Under the pieces are notes generated by a model, which ran no database searches, had not been told where the DNA came from, and worked only from the letters and a program-made list of their open reading frames with translations. 64,000 nt of DNA from Chitinophaga nivalis (lineage in GTDB: Bacteria > Bacteroidota > Bacteroidia > Chitinophagales > Chitinophagaceae), in assembly GCF_025989125.1 (NCBI RefSeq), contig NZ_JAPDNR010000001.1, positions 1,780,301 to 1,844,300 on the forward strand. Reading direction: 5' to 3'. The stretch's first letter is position 1; each line of letters opens with the position of its first letter. Made by a program: the position numbers and the translations under genes. Positions 15,468 through 24,938 of the stretch are shown here, piece by piece.

Positions 15468-18400
15468 TCAGCGGGAGATGAAAACCCGGTCTACCTGCAC
15501 TTTCGTACCCGATTGTATACGCAGGAAATATACACCCGCAGGAAGCGACGTAACATCTATACTCCGGTAATTCCGGCCTTTAGACAGCTCTGTTCTGCCC
15601 TGGTAGCGTATTCTGCCTTGCATGTCTACCAGCTGTATGTTTGCCGGGCCGCTGCCGGTCCAGTCCAGCCAGTATTGCAGCTGATGCCCCAGTATACACC
15701 AGATAAACCGCCACCACACTTCGCGGTCGGTCACCAGTACGGTTTTTACCGCACTGTATTTCACACTGCCATCCAGGCTGGTTTGTTTCAGCCGGTAACA
15801 GGAGAAGCCCGGCCATGGCCGCTCATCATAAGCCAGATAATTAGCTGTCTCCCCGGAGATACCCCGGGCAGCAATGGTATCGATGGGCTCAAACGTGCGG
15901 AAATTACGGGAACGCTCGATCACAAAGGCCGCACTATTGATTTCATAAGGTGTATTCCAGGTGACCGCCACCTTGCTGCCTTCCGGTTTGGCATCAAATC
16001 CGGATAAAGGCAGTGGATTGCCCAGTATTTGCAGATTATAACGGGTTAGTACCGGGTAATGATCCGTGGTAGTGGTACCATAGTTATTAACCAGTTGCGC
16101 TACGCCCGTTTGTATACGTGCCGATCCGGGAATATAGGCTACTCCCGTTTCATCGGAAGCAATCACATTATCGATGACAGAGGAGAAGCTAACGGTAGAC
16201 CGCTGTTTCGCCAGACTTAACGGCAGGGTCAGCGGCTTGTAATGTACGCTGTCTGCTATAAAGTCGATATAGGAAGTCGTGGTATCCGGAGCCAGTTCGG
16301 TGGTAATAGTCCGCGACAGGTCATCATTAAAATCACCCAGCATAATCAGATTACTGTAAGGATACTGCAGATCCAGGGAGTCTTTCAGCTCTTTGAGGCC
16401 GTCTTTACGACGATGCCAGGACGTGATCTTTTCCGGTTTGGTACCGGTATTGGCTTTGGCATGCAGCAAGATAAACCGGATGCGGGCAGAGTCATTCTCC
16501 AGTCTGGCAGTAGCTTCCAGCAGATAGGGGAAACGGCCGGACGACCAGTTGTAATAGGCGGTTGAACTGCCTCCCTTGCGTAATATACCATAGGTATTGA
16601 TTTTCCGGATTACACTGTTTTTATATACAAAAGCCAGCTTTTGCGCGGAAACGTAATCCACATCTGTTAAACTGTCGGCATAAGATCCGAAGTCAGACAA
16701 CACATAGCTGTAGCCTGGTAACTGATTCACCACGGCACGGAAGCGGGCAGTGTCTACCACTTCGGCCAGTGCATAGATATCGGCATCCAGCTTTTGAAGG
16801 ATCGTGGTAACGTTGGCTTGCTGTAAACTGTCATTGGCAGGATTTTGTACCGGGCTGCCAAACCATTCTATATTCCAGTTCACCACTTTTAAGGAACGGA
16901 GAGAAGTGCCGCTCAGGATGATGTGCTGGTCTGTCAGGGCAGCGGTACTGAAATGAACAGCACCGGTATAAGCCTGACTGGCAGCAGCAGGCGCAAATTT
17001 AATCCAGATGTTTTGCGGACCGTTGTTTACTTCTGCCAGGGAGAAGTCCACCTGGCTGCCATAGCTGGTACTGTCGCGGGAAATCCGGAATCCATTGGGC
17101 ACGCTGATACGGAGATTACCGGTGAAGTCATTGCCCCAGAAGCGGATCGCCTGTGCGGCAGATTGTTGTCCGGCTTTGATATAGTCGAAATCCAGTGCGG
17201 CGGGGTTACTGCTCAGGCTTGGTGCCGGAGCTGCCGTAGTGTCGGTAATACCAAAATCATCGATCGTCCAGCGGGCTGCTTGTACGGCAGGGCCGGAGGT
17301 ATACACAAAGGCAACATACACCCTGGATTGTTTATAGGCGGTGAGGTTGATGCCGGAAGATAATTTCCAGGCATCGCTGCCGGCCTCCGGAAAGCGTCCG
17401 TTGAGGGTTTTCCAGGTGGCCAGCCGGGGATCGCCGTTGCCGCTGTAATCAGTCGATATCCGTAAACTGAGTGCCGGACCGGCAAAGGCGGTACGGCTGC
17501 TGAAAGATAACAACGGAAACTGCAGGCTGGTCAGGTCAAAGGCAGGAGAAATCAGCCAGTCTTCGTTTTCGATGGCGCCACTGTTAAACCCGTTGATTTG
17601 TACGCCATTGCTGTTATTTTGTCCGAAGGTGGTGCAGGCCCATACCTGGGCGCCACTTACACTGTACTGCGAAAACCCGCCACTTAACCGGGGATTGCCT
17701 GATGGCGTACAGTCGTTGAAGTTATACTGCAATTCCTGGTTACCGGTGGTAAAATGCCATTGCAGACTATCGGTAATACCAGCAAAATGGTTACCGGATA
17801 AGTCGTGAAGACTACCACTGTCAATCGTCAGATAATAATGCTGGTGAGGTGCCAGCAGTTGTTGTAATGTCAGGGTATTATTGCTGATAACAATGGCTCC
17901 GCTATTGATGGGGAAGGTATCAACAGCAGCAGTGGTGGTGTTATGCAATAGGAGGTTGCCGGTACCTGCCTGTATATTTTCGCTGAAAGTAGCGATAATA
18001 GCCGTTACCGGAGAAACATCCGTACTACCGGTAGCTGGTTGCAGACTACTGATAACGGGAGGCGTTACATCTCCGCCGGCGCCACCGGCTTGTATATTAT
18101 CGATGGCAAAAGAAGGGCGGGAGCCGGCGCCACTGATTTGCCGGTTTACCCAGCGCAGTTGTACCAATGGTTGATTGTTACAAGCCGCGGGGAGTAAGGT
18201 AGTTCTGCCGGCAAGGTTTTGCGGCGTGGTTACCCCGCTGCCGGTTTGGGTGGTGGAATTGTTCTGGTAGGCTACATCAGCGATAGTAACGAAGCTACCG
18301 GTATCGCCTATACGATATTGTAGTGCTACTTCATTAATACGTGTGTTGGAAGCACCATCGTAAGGATTCCTGAGTGTCATCACATCATAGCTGACAGTGA

Positions 18401-18752
18401 TGTTTTGCTGGCCGCTGGTATTCAGGGCCAGTACCAGACTATTGTCTGCAGAACCGCTGTTCAGAAAACCGGCTTTGCCTGCATAATTGTACACACCGTT
18501 AGCAGTGGCGGAGGCGGTGCCGTTTGCGATGAGTGGTTTGTCTGCAGCAGGTGCCGCGGTATTAAAATTACCGGAAGGCGAACCAGTCAGTAACCATCCC
18601 TGCCAACCGGCGGGGTAAGTGGTAGCACTGGCTGGCAAAGCGTCAAAGTCCTGTTGATATGGCAGCGACTGGGCTGTAGGATTTGTTTGCGCGTACGTGG
18701 TGCAGCAAATCAGCAGTAAACAGGATAGAAGGAGGGGTAAAGATTTACTCAT
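15468..18752 (-). CDS. Secreted multidomain endonuclease/exonuclease/phosphatase protein with T9SS tail
   Basis: 1,094 aa. A signal peptide (to TTYAQ) is followed by a beta-sandwich region, an SbsA/Big_5-like Ig module (near 230-340, TPPVISSLQPATGSTDVSP), a second choice-of-anchor-like beta domain (about 345-510), a linker, then an EEP nuclease domain from about residue 640: KVVNWNIEWFGSP, LIMLGDFNDD and TTTDHYPVLTRY supply metal- and phosphate-binding residues. The end (QLVDMQGRIRYQGRTEL, LPAGVYFLRIQSG, VDRVFISR) is a type A sorting domain for type IX secretion. It is probably an extracellular nuclease or phosphodiesterase. The tail lacks the usual YPNP entry motif (see findings). Confidence 0.87.
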   Translation of the reverse strand: MSKSLPLLLSCLLLICCTTYAQTNPTAQSLPYQQDFDALPASATTYPAGWQGWLLTGSPSGNFNTAAPAADKPLIANGTASATANGVYNYAGKAGFLNSGSADNSLVLALNTSGQQNITVSYDVMTLRNPYDGASNTRINEVALQYRIGDTGSFVTIADVAYQNNSTTQTGSGVTTPQNLAGRTTLLPAACNNQPLVQLRWVNRQISGAGSRPSFAIDNIQAGGAGGDVTPPVISSLQPATGSTDVSPVTAIIATFSENIQAGTGNLLLHNTTTAAVDTFPINSGAIVISNNTLTLQQLLAPHQHYYLTIDSGSLHDLSGNHFAGITDSLQWHFTTGNQELQYNFNDCTPSGNPRLSGGFSQYSVSGAQVWACTTFGQNNSNGVQINGFNSGAIENEDWLISPAFDLTSLQFPLLSFSSRTAFAGPALSLRISTDYSGNGDPRLATWKTLNGRFPEAGSDAWKLSSGINLTAYKQSRVYVAFVYTSGPAVQAARWTIDDFGITDTTAAPAPSLSSNPAALDFDYIKAGQQSAAQAIRFWGNDFTGNLRISVPNGFRISRDSTSYGSQVDFSLAEVNNGPQNIWIKFAPAAASQAYTGAVHFSTAALTDQHIILSGTSLRSLKVVNWNIEWFGSPVQNPANDSLQQANVTTILQKLDADIYALAEVVDTARFRAVVNQLPGYSYVLSDFGSYADSLTDVDYVSAQKLAFVYKNSVIRKINTYGILRKGGSSTAYYNWSSGRFPYLLEATARLENDSARIRFILLHAKANTGTKPEKITSWHRRKDGLKELKDSLDLQYPYSNLIMLGDFNDDLSRTITTELAPDTTTSYIDFIADSVHYKPLTLPLSLAKQRSTVSFSSVIDNVIASDETGVAYIPGSARIQTGVAQLVNNYGTTTTDHYPVLTRYNLQILGNPLPLSGFDAKPEGSKVAVTWNTPYEINSAAFVIERSRNFRTFEPIDTIAARGISGETANYLAYDERPWPGFSCYRLKQTSLDGSVKYSAVKTVLVTDREVWWRFIWCILGHQLQYWLDWTGSGPANIQLVDMQGRIRYQGRTELSKGRNYRSIDVTSLPAGVYFLRIQSGTKVQVDRVFISR

Positions 18753-19011
18753 AGTGTGATTTTAGTGATGGGGATCGTTTCTCTACGGTAGATTAAATCT
18801 AATAAATTGCATTTGTTTTATTTTCTTTTAATATGATTTTTGTGTTAACTTGAACCAGGAAGTAATATGATTTTAAATCAGTATATTATTAATCCTGTTT
18901 TATTGTTAATTCCATATTTGAAATTTTTAAAATTGATGCTTGCCATCTTGTCAGCTATGATCCTGCTGGCACATACTTTGAAAAAACTACACGAAAAAAA
19001 TCAGATAACCG
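18753..19011. other. Divergent AT-rich intergenic region between the T9SS nuclease gene and htpG
   Basis: 259 bp, AT-rich, between diverging genes, so it should hold both promoters. No exact TAnnTTTG was found; near matches are CATATTTG (18913-18920) and TACTTTG (18974-18980). A 73-codon frame beginning 18867 runs into htpG in another frame and is not considered a gene. Confidence 0.5.
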
Positions 19012-20838
19012 ATGCAAAAAGGCGCAATACGTGTTCAGACCGAGAACATTTTCCCCATTATCAAGAAATTCCTGTATTCAGATCATGAGATCTTTATCCG
19101 CGAACTGGTAAGTAACGCAGTAGACGCTACCCAGAAATTGAAAACCCTGGCGAGTGTGGGCGAGTACAAAGGAGAACTGGGCAACATAGACATTGAAGTT
19201 AAACTGGATAAAGAGAAAAAAACGATCACCATCGCCGACCACGGGATCGGTATGACCGGAGAAGAAGTAGATAAATACATTAACCAGGTAGCTTTTTCCG
19301 GTGCAGAAGAGTTCCTGAAAAAATATAAAGGCCAGGAAAGTGGTACCAACATCATCGGACACTTCGGGCTTGGTTTTTACTCCTCCTTCATGGTGAGCAG
19401 TAAAGTAGAAATCTATTCCAAATCCTGGAGGGAAAATACAACGCCGGTTCGTTGGGAATGCGACGGTAGTCCGGAGTACGAACTGGAAGAAGTGACCAAG
19501 GAAGAGAGAGGTACTGAAATCGTGATGTACATCAACGAGGAGAGTGAAGAATTCCTGGATGAAGGCCGTATCCGTTCCATCCTTACCAAGTTCTGTAAAT
19601 TCCTGCCGGTACCGGTGAAATTTGAAGGACAACAAATCAATAATACAACGCCGGCCTGGACTAAAAAACCAAGCGAGTTAACAACAGAAGATTACCAGAA
19701 CTTCTACAAAGAATTATATCCGTTTGCAGAAGCTCCTTTGTTCTGGATTCACCTGAACGTAGATTATCCGTTCAACCTGACGGGTATTCTGTACTTCCCG
19801 AAAATCAACAAGAGCCACGAAATCCAGAAAGATAAAATCAATCTCTACTCCAACCAGGTATATGTAACGGATGAAGTAAAGGATATCGTTCCGGAATTCC
19901 TGATGTTGCTGCACGGGGTAATTGACAGTCCGGATATTCCGCTGAACGTGAGCCGTAGCTACTTACAAGGCGATCCTAACGTGAAAAAAATCAATGCCCA
20001 CATCACTAAAAAAGTGGCGGACAAACTGGATGAAATATTCCGTAATGACCGGGCAGGATTTGAAGAGAAATGGGGATCTATCGGCCTGTTTGTGAAGTAT
20101 GGTATGATGACCGACGACAAATTCCTGGACAAAGGCAATAAGTTCCTGGTAATGGAAGATGTAGACGGTGGTAAATTCTATACACAGGAAGAATACCGCG
20201 CGGAAGCTGCTGCACTCCAGACCAATAAGGAAGACAAACTGGTAATATTATATGCTACCAACCCAGTACAACAGGACAGCTATGTACAGGCTGCGAAAAA
20301 CAAAGGGTATAAGGTAGTGAAAATGGAAACACTGGTGGATGCGGCATTCATCAACAACGTGGAGATGAAATGGGATAAAGTGCAATTTACCCGTGTGGAT
20401 GCAGATATTGCTGATAACCTGGTGGATAAAGATGAAAACAGTACTACTGTTTTATCAGAAGAACAGGAAGGTACCCTGAAAGATATTTTTGGTACCCAGA
20501 TCACACAGCCTAATATCAAGGTAGAATTAAAAGGACTGAGTGCAGATGCGCAGCCGGTAATTGTTACCCGCCCTGAGTTTATGCGTCGTATGAAAGATAT
20601 GGCTGCCATGGGTGGCGGTATGAGCTGGTATGCCAATATGCCGGAAGAAATCAATATGACCGTAAACGCCAATCACCCGGTATATACGCAGATCCTGAAA
20701 GAAAATAGCAATGAATTGCAACAGAAGCTGGTGAAAAACCTGGCTGACCTTGCCCTGTTATCTCAGAATTTGCTGACCGGTGCTGATTTGACCGCCTTTG
20801 TAAACAGAAGCGTGGAATTGATGAGCGGAAATAAATAA
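19012..20838 (+). CDS. htpG: Molecular chaperone HtpG (Hsp90)
   Basis: 608 aa, a usual size for bacterial Hsp90. The N-terminal GHKL ATPase domain has FIRELVSNAVDATQKL (the Mg/ATP-binding helix with N35), DHGIGM and GHFGLGFYSSFMV (ATP lid). The middle domain has the catalytic-loop region VSRSYLQGDPNV, and a C-terminal dimerisation domain follows. It is a cytoplasmic ATP-dependent chaperone. The ATG at 19012 gives MQKGAIRVQTENIFP, the family start in Bacteroidota. A single-gene unit with its own terminator. Confidence 0.97.
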   Translation: MQKGAIRVQTENIFPIIKKFLYSDHEIFIRELVSNAVDATQKLKTLASVGEYKGELGNIDIEVKLDKEKKTITIADHGIGMTGEEVDKYINQVAFSGAEEFLKKYKGQESGTNIIGHFGLGFYSSFMVSSKVEIYSKSWRENTTPVRWECDGSPEYELEEVTKEERGTEIVMYINEESEEFLDEGRIRSILTKFCKFLPVPVKFEGQQINNTTPAWTKKPSELTTEDYQNFYKELYPFAEAPLFWIHLNVDYPFNLTGILYFPKINKSHEIQKDKINLYSNQVYVTDEVKDIVPEFLMLLHGVIDSPDIPLNVSRSYLQGDPNVKKINAHITKKVADKLDEIFRNDRAGFEEKWGSIGLFVKYGMMTDDKFLDKGNKFLVMEDVDGGKFYTQEEYRAEAAALQTNKEDKLVILYATNPVQQDSYVQAAKNKGYKVVKMETLVDAAFINNVEMKWDKVQFTRVDADIADNLVDKDENSTTVLSEEQEGTLKDIFGTQITQPNIKVELKGLSADAQPVIVTRPEFMRRMKDMAAMGGGMSWYANMPEEINMTVNANHPVYTQILKENSNELQQKLVKNLADLALLSQNLLTGADLTAFVNRSVELMSGNK

Positions 20839-20918
20839 GCATAGGATACAATAAAAATGCTTCGCTGACTGTTTATCTTTAGATAGTAAAACAGTATAAA
20901 ATTATCAGCAATACATTT

Positions 20919-20946
20919 AATCCCCTGGCATATGCCAGGGGATTTT
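20919..20946 (+). terminator. Terminator after htpG, close to the next start
   Basis: The perfect palindrome AATCCCCTGGCAT/ATGCCAGGGGATT (20919-20944) is followed by TTTTCAGTTTT. The esterase ATG is at 20964, about 18 nt after the hairpin. Confidence 0.8.
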
Positions 20947-20963
20947 CAGTTTTAAGTAGTTAT

Positions 20964-21734
20964 ATGAAAAAAAGAGCAATTAAAATTTTAAGTCATGTCT
21001 GTCTGCTAAGTGTCTGTCTGCTTTTTGCTTGTTCCCGCAAAGACAATGAGGTTGCTCCGACACCAGAAGAAACGCCGGTGCCAGGTGTATTTACACCGCA
21101 AACAGTGGGTATTACCGCAAAAAAAATGGATGCAAAGGGAGGTAATATCAGTGATTACCTGGTATATATTCCGGATACCTATAATCAACAGCCCAACTAT
21201 AAATGGCCGGTGGTGATTTTTCTGCACGGCATCAGCGAAATGGGGAAAGATGTGAACATCCTCCGGAAAGTGGGATTGGTAAGGGTCGTATCCGGTAAAC
21301 CCTTTGTGATGATTGCACCTGTATGTGGTAAAAACTGGTGGAATGTAAATTCATTGGAGACGCTATACCAGGATGTTATCAAAAAATACAACGTGGATAC
21401 CCGTCGGGTATATCTGACCGGACTAAGCATGGGGGGATTCGGTACCTGGGACTGGGCATCGGAGAAGCCGGAAAGGTTTGCCGGTATCATTCCTATCTGC
21501 GGTGGTGGAAAAACGGAGCTGATGTCGCGGCTCAAAAAAATGCCCATCTGGGTTTTCCATAGTAAAGATGATTCTACGGTAAAAGTCACCAGTTCACGCG
21601 TATTGGTGAAAGCACTGCAGGAACTTGGCAGTACTGTACAATACACGGAATATCCATCCGGCGGACATGATGCCTGGACACGCACGTATGCCAACGAAGC
21701 CGTATTTACCTGGCTGTTAAAACAATATCAATAA
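20964..21734 (+). CDS. Lipoprotein alpha/beta-hydrolase (predicted esterase/peptidase)
   Basis: 256 aa with a lipobox LLFAC (C23), so anchored in the outer or inner membrane facing the periplasm. Alpha/beta-hydrolase features: VVIFLHGISEMG (oxyanion region), nucleophile S155 in GLSMGGFG, acid D203 in FHSKDDSTV and catalytic H235 in PSGGHDAW. It resembles the phospholipase/carboxylesterase and 'predicted peptidase' group, related to feruloyl or acetyl esterases. The substrate cannot be stated. It converges with recJ, with only 8 nt between the stops. Confidence 0.88.
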   Translation: MKKRAIKILSHVCLLSVCLLFACSRKDNEVAPTPEETPVPGVFTPQTVGITAKKMDAKGGNISDYLVYIPDTYNQQPNYKWPVVIFLHGISEMGKDVNILRKVGLVRVVSGKPFVMIAPVCGKNWWNVNSLETLYQDVIKKYNVDTRRVYLTGLSMGGFGTWDWASEKPERFAGIIPICGGGKTELMSRLKKMPIWVFHSKDDSTVKVTSSRVLVKALQELGSTVQYTEYPSGGHDAWTRTYANEAVFTWLLKQYQ

Positions 21735-21742
21735 CAATGAAA

Positions 21743-23449
21743 TCAATGACTGGGCCTGATATCTATCACTTTCAGCTGTAGGCTGACATGACCATTCCAT
21801 TCATTTTCATCAATGGTAAAGACCATATCAAAAGGTTTTTTGCTGGCTACAATGTGGTATTTCTCTGACATATAGAAACCAATACCGGATATGCTTTGTC
21901 CGGACCGGCCTTGTCTGACAGAAAACTTGATGTGTTCTTCCTTTACCAGCCTGGAGAATCCGTTGTCGGTGATGTTCCTTGCCAGAAATACCGGCCGCAG
22001 GTTGTCTGGTCCCAGTGGTTCAAATTGTTTGAGAATATTGAAGAAAGGGGTGGTGATGTCGCTGAGATGAATTTCGGAATCTATCACGATTTCCGGTACC
22101 AGTTGATCCGGTTGAATGGTGTTGGCTACCACTTCCTCAAAACGGTCCTGGAATGCTTTTACATTTTCTGGTTTCAGGGTCATGCCGGCTGCATAAAAAT
22201 GGCCGCCATAATTTTCCAGCAGATCTTTACACTGGTGAATCGCTTCATATACATTAAAGCCGGTTACCGATCGCGCAGATCCGGCCACTTTATCATTGGA
22301 TTGGGTGAGGATAACGGTAGGACGGTAATAGTATTTATCAATTAACCGGGACGCCACAATGCCTACTACGCCTTTGTGCCAGTGTGACTGGTACAGTACT
22401 GTTGACTTTTTATTGGCCAGGCTGGTATCTCCCTGTAGTAAAGAGATAGCTTCCTGGGTGATGGTATTATCGATTTCTTTCCGGTCGAAATTATCTGCAT
22501 GGAGTACCTCCGCAATGGCCATGGCTTTATCCGCATCGTTTTCAATGAAGAGATTGACCGCTTTCCGGGCATCATCCATTCTGCCTGCAGCATTTACGCG
22601 GGGAGCAATCACAAAAACCAGGTTGGCAATGGTGAGTTGTTCTTTCAGGCCACTAAGTGTAATCAGTGCCTTTATACCAGGTAAAGGATCTTCATTTACC
22701 TTGATGAGGCCATGAAATGCGAGTATCCTGTTTTCCCCGGTCATGGGTACAATGTCTGCCGCGATACTGGTGGCTACCAGGTCCAGGAACTGGTTGGCTT
22801 CTGCAGGTGGTAGTCCTCTTTTCTGGGCAAAGGCTGCAATCAGTTTATAACCGATGCCGCATCCGCTCAGTTCTTTATAAGGATATGTACAGTCTTGTTG
22901 CTTGGGATTCAGGATGGCTACTGCCGGTGGCAGTACTGCATCCGGCAGGTGATGGTCGCAGATAATAAAGTCGATACCCAGTTCTTTGGCATAGGTAATA
23001 TGTTCAATGGACTTGATACCGCAATCCAGGGCAATTACCAGACTGAAATCATTATCTCGCGCATACTCAATGCCTTGCATAGAAATACCATAACCTTCGC
23101 GATAACGGTGCGGAATATAGAATTCAATATTTTGATAACGTTTCTGGAGAAAAGCATAGACAGTAGCTACAGCAGTGGTACCATCCACATCATAATCGCC
23201 GTAGATCAGTATTTTTTCGTGCCGGAAAAAGGCCAGTTCAATTCTGGAGATGGCTTTATCCATGTCCTTCATGAGCCAGGGATCGTGTAAATCTGAAAGG
23301 GACGGGCGGAAAAACTGCCGGGCAATCTCGTAATTAGTCACACCCCGTTGTACCAACAGCCTGCATAACAGGGGATGTATGCGTAATGATGACTGAAGTA
23401 ACTGTTCCTGATTTGGTTGATAAGCTTTTACTGTCCAGCGTTTTTGCAT
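21743..23449 (-). CDS. recJ: Single-stranded-DNA-specific exonuclease RecJ
   Basis: 568 aa, a normal length. DHH-superfamily phosphoesterase motifs are present: GDYDVDG (84-90), ALDCGI (140-145), CDHHLPD (164-170), GCGIGYK and the DHHA1 motif VAGSARS with GGHFYAAG, followed by an OB-like C-terminal domain. The 5'-3' ssDNA exonuclease acts in recombination and mismatch repair. The ATG at 23449 gives MQKRWTVKAY, matching family starts. It converges with the esterase gene with no visible terminator between them. Confidence 0.96.
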   Translation of the reverse strand: MQKRWTVKAYQPNQEQLLQSSLRIHPLLCRLLVQRGVTNYEIARQFFRPSLSDLHDPWLMKDMDKAISRIELAFFRHEKILIYGDYDVDGTTAVATVYAFLQKRYQNIEFYIPHRYREGYGISMQGIEYARDNDFSLVIALDCGIKSIEHITYAKELGIDFIICDHHLPDAVLPPAVAILNPKQQDCTYPYKELSGCGIGYKLIAAFAQKRGLPPAEANQFLDLVATSIAADIVPMTGENRILAFHGLIKVNEDPLPGIKALITLSGLKEQLTIANLVFVIAPRVNAAGRMDDARKAVNLFIENDADKAMAIAEVLHADNFDRKEIDNTITQEAISLLQGDTSLANKKSTVLYQSHWHKGVVGIVASRLIDKYYYRPTVILTQSNDKVAGSARSVTGFNVYEAIHQCKDLLENYGGHFYAAGMTLKPENVKAFQDRFEEVVANTIQPDQLVPEIVIDSEIHLSDITTPFFNILKQFEPLGPDNLRPVFLARNITDNGFSRLVKEEHIKFSVRQGRSGQSISGIGFYMSEKYHIVASKKPFDMVFTIDENEWNGHVSLQLKVIDIRPSH

Positions 23450-23660
23450 TAGATGTCGATGTAAATTTAAAGGCTGTTTTGTTGAATAGTTACGCAGGAT
23501 GTATTAAACATTACCCGTTTATCCAAAAAAAACAGCCGGCGTATATCTTATTTTCAGCTGCTGGTTTCCGTGTAATTTTAATGTAGCATGTGTAATTATT
23601 ACCAGTGAGTTGCCTGCTGCATTTTACATTTATTATTTTACATTCTCTGCATTTTTCTTT

Positions 23661-24626
23661 TTAGAAAGTCCGGTCTGTTGTAAATCTCACCAGCGACTCC
23701 AGTCCGGATCTGAAGGCATTTTCCGGGAGTTTATTGAGGATGGCAAGGGCTTCGTCACGGTATTCAAACATTTTTTGTTTGGTATAGTCGATACCACCGG
23801 ATGCTTTTACCAGTTGGATGACTTCTTCCACCCGGTCTTTTTCTGTATTATGATTTTTTACAATATTTATAATTTTCCGCCGGGTTTCGGTAGAAGCATG
23901 TTCGAGGGTATAGATCAGCGGGAGGGTCATTTTTTTCTCCCGGATATCAATACCGGTAGGTTTACCAATTTTGGCAGAGCCATAATCGAACAGGTCATCT
24001 TTAATCTGGAATGCGATGCCTACTTTTTCGCCGAACAGCCGCATTTGTTCTGTGATGTGTTCATCATTGCTGGTGCTCCATGCGCCTGCAGCGCAGGCAG
24101 ATGCCAGGAGGGAAGCTGTTTTACGGCGGATAATTTCAAAATAGATGTCTTCTTTAATATTGAGCTTCCGGGTTTTCTCGATCTGGAGTAATTCTCCTTC
24201 ACTCATTTCTTTTACGGCCTGTGATAATATTTGCAGCGTCCGGAAGTCGTTATTGTTAAGTGACAGCAGTAGTCCTTTGGAAAGCAGATAGTCTCCAACC
24301 AGTACGGCAATTTTATTTTTCCAAAGTGCGTTGATAGAAAAAAGGCCCCGGCGCTGATTGGCGTCATCCACCACATCGTCATGCACCAGGGTAGCAGTAT
24401 GTAATAGTTCTACCAGGGCAGCGGCGCGGTAGGTACTTTCCTGAATGTTGTCGTTGAACAGTTTGGCTGATAATAGCACAAACATGGGCCTGATCTGTTT
24501 GCCTTTACGCTTTACAATATAGTGCATGATCCTGTCCAGCAGGGGAACATGACTCTTTACTGAATCCGCAAATTTGCTTTCGAAATCGTGTAATTCTTTA
24601 CCTATCAGGTGTTTAATCTCGTCCAT
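23661..24626 (-). CDS. All-trans polyprenyl diphosphate synthase (hepta/octaprenyl type)
   Basis: 321 aa, cytoplasmic. Both aspartate-rich motifs are intact: HDDVVDD (D83, D84, D87, D88) and FQIKDDLFDYG (D210, D211, D214); K41-K43 with R46 in KRKGKQIRP bind IPP. The enzyme extends FPP/GGPP with IPP to the C35-C40 chain used for the menaquinone side chain. mqnB and mqnD elsewhere in this window fit that use. Exact chain length cannot be read from sequence alone. The 211-bp gap to recJ shows no clear promoter. Confidence 0.93.
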   Translation of the reverse strand: MDEIKHLIGKELHDFESKFADSVKSHVPLLDRIMHYIVKRKGKQIRPMFVLLSAKLFNDNIQESTYRAAALVELLHTATLVHDDVVDDANQRRGLFSINALWKNKIAVLVGDYLLSKGLLLSLNNNDFRTLQILSQAVKEMSEGELLQIEKTRKLNIKEDIYFEIIRRKTASLLASACAAGAWSTSNDEHITEQMRLFGEKVGIAFQIKDDLFDYGSAKIGKPTGIDIREKKMTLPLIYTLEHASTETRRKIINIVKNHNTEKDRVEEVIQLVKASGGIDYTKQKMFEYRDEALAILNKLPENAFRSGLESLVRFTTDRTF

Positions 24627-24709
24627 GTAATAATAAAAAGGATTGCTAAGCTAGGTTTTAAAATGGATATTTTAACATTTTGGCCTTTAATTTGTATAAG
24701 GAGTATAAC

Positions 24710-24743
24710 ATTCTTTTAACAGGACTTAAAGATTCTTTTAACA
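24710..24743 (+). repeat. Direct repeats ATTCTTTTAACA, 22 bp apart
   Basis: ATTCTTTTAACA occurs at 24710-24721 and again at 24732-24743, a spacing of about two helical turns, 108-141 bp upstream of the -33 element of the OmpA-like gene. Related words TTTTAACA lie nearby. A protein-binding site is plausible but unproven. Confidence 0.5.
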
Positions 24744-24850
24744 AGAGGTAAACAGAAGTTTAACGTAACAGTAAATAAGGTATATAAATACTTTCATTTA
24801 AGCTCTAATATTGAGGGACTTATCAATGAAAATAATATTGCAAGAAAAAT

Positions 24851-24880
24851 TTGTATATTCATTTATGATATTTACCTTTG
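24851..24880 (+). promoter_or_regulatory. Promoter of the OmpA-like gene
   Basis: TTG (24851-24853), 19-nt spacer, TACCTTTG (24873-24880): an exact Bacteroidota promoter. It gives a leader of roughly 50-55 nt before the ATG at 24939, AT-rich and probably unstructured, consistent with strong expression. Confidence 0.85.
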
Positions 24881-24938
24881 CTAGGTAAAAAACGGGTTAT
24901 TAGTAAATTTTTAACAGTTTTTAATAAAAAAAACAATT

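Larger units (their letters stand above)
24627..24938. other. Divergent regulatory region between polyprenyl synthase and the OmpA-like gene
   Basis: 312 bp, very AT-rich. It holds the promoter of the OmpA-like gene (24851-24880), a 22-bp-spaced pair of 12-mer direct repeats (24710-24743) and other TTTTAACA-type words (for example 24671-24677). No open frame of note. A promoter for the synthase on the minus strand was not recognised. Confidence 0.6.

Noticed and set aside
18867..19088. 73-codon frame upstream of and overlapping htpG
   Set aside because: It lies in AT-rich promoter DNA and overlaps the well-supported htpG start in another frame.
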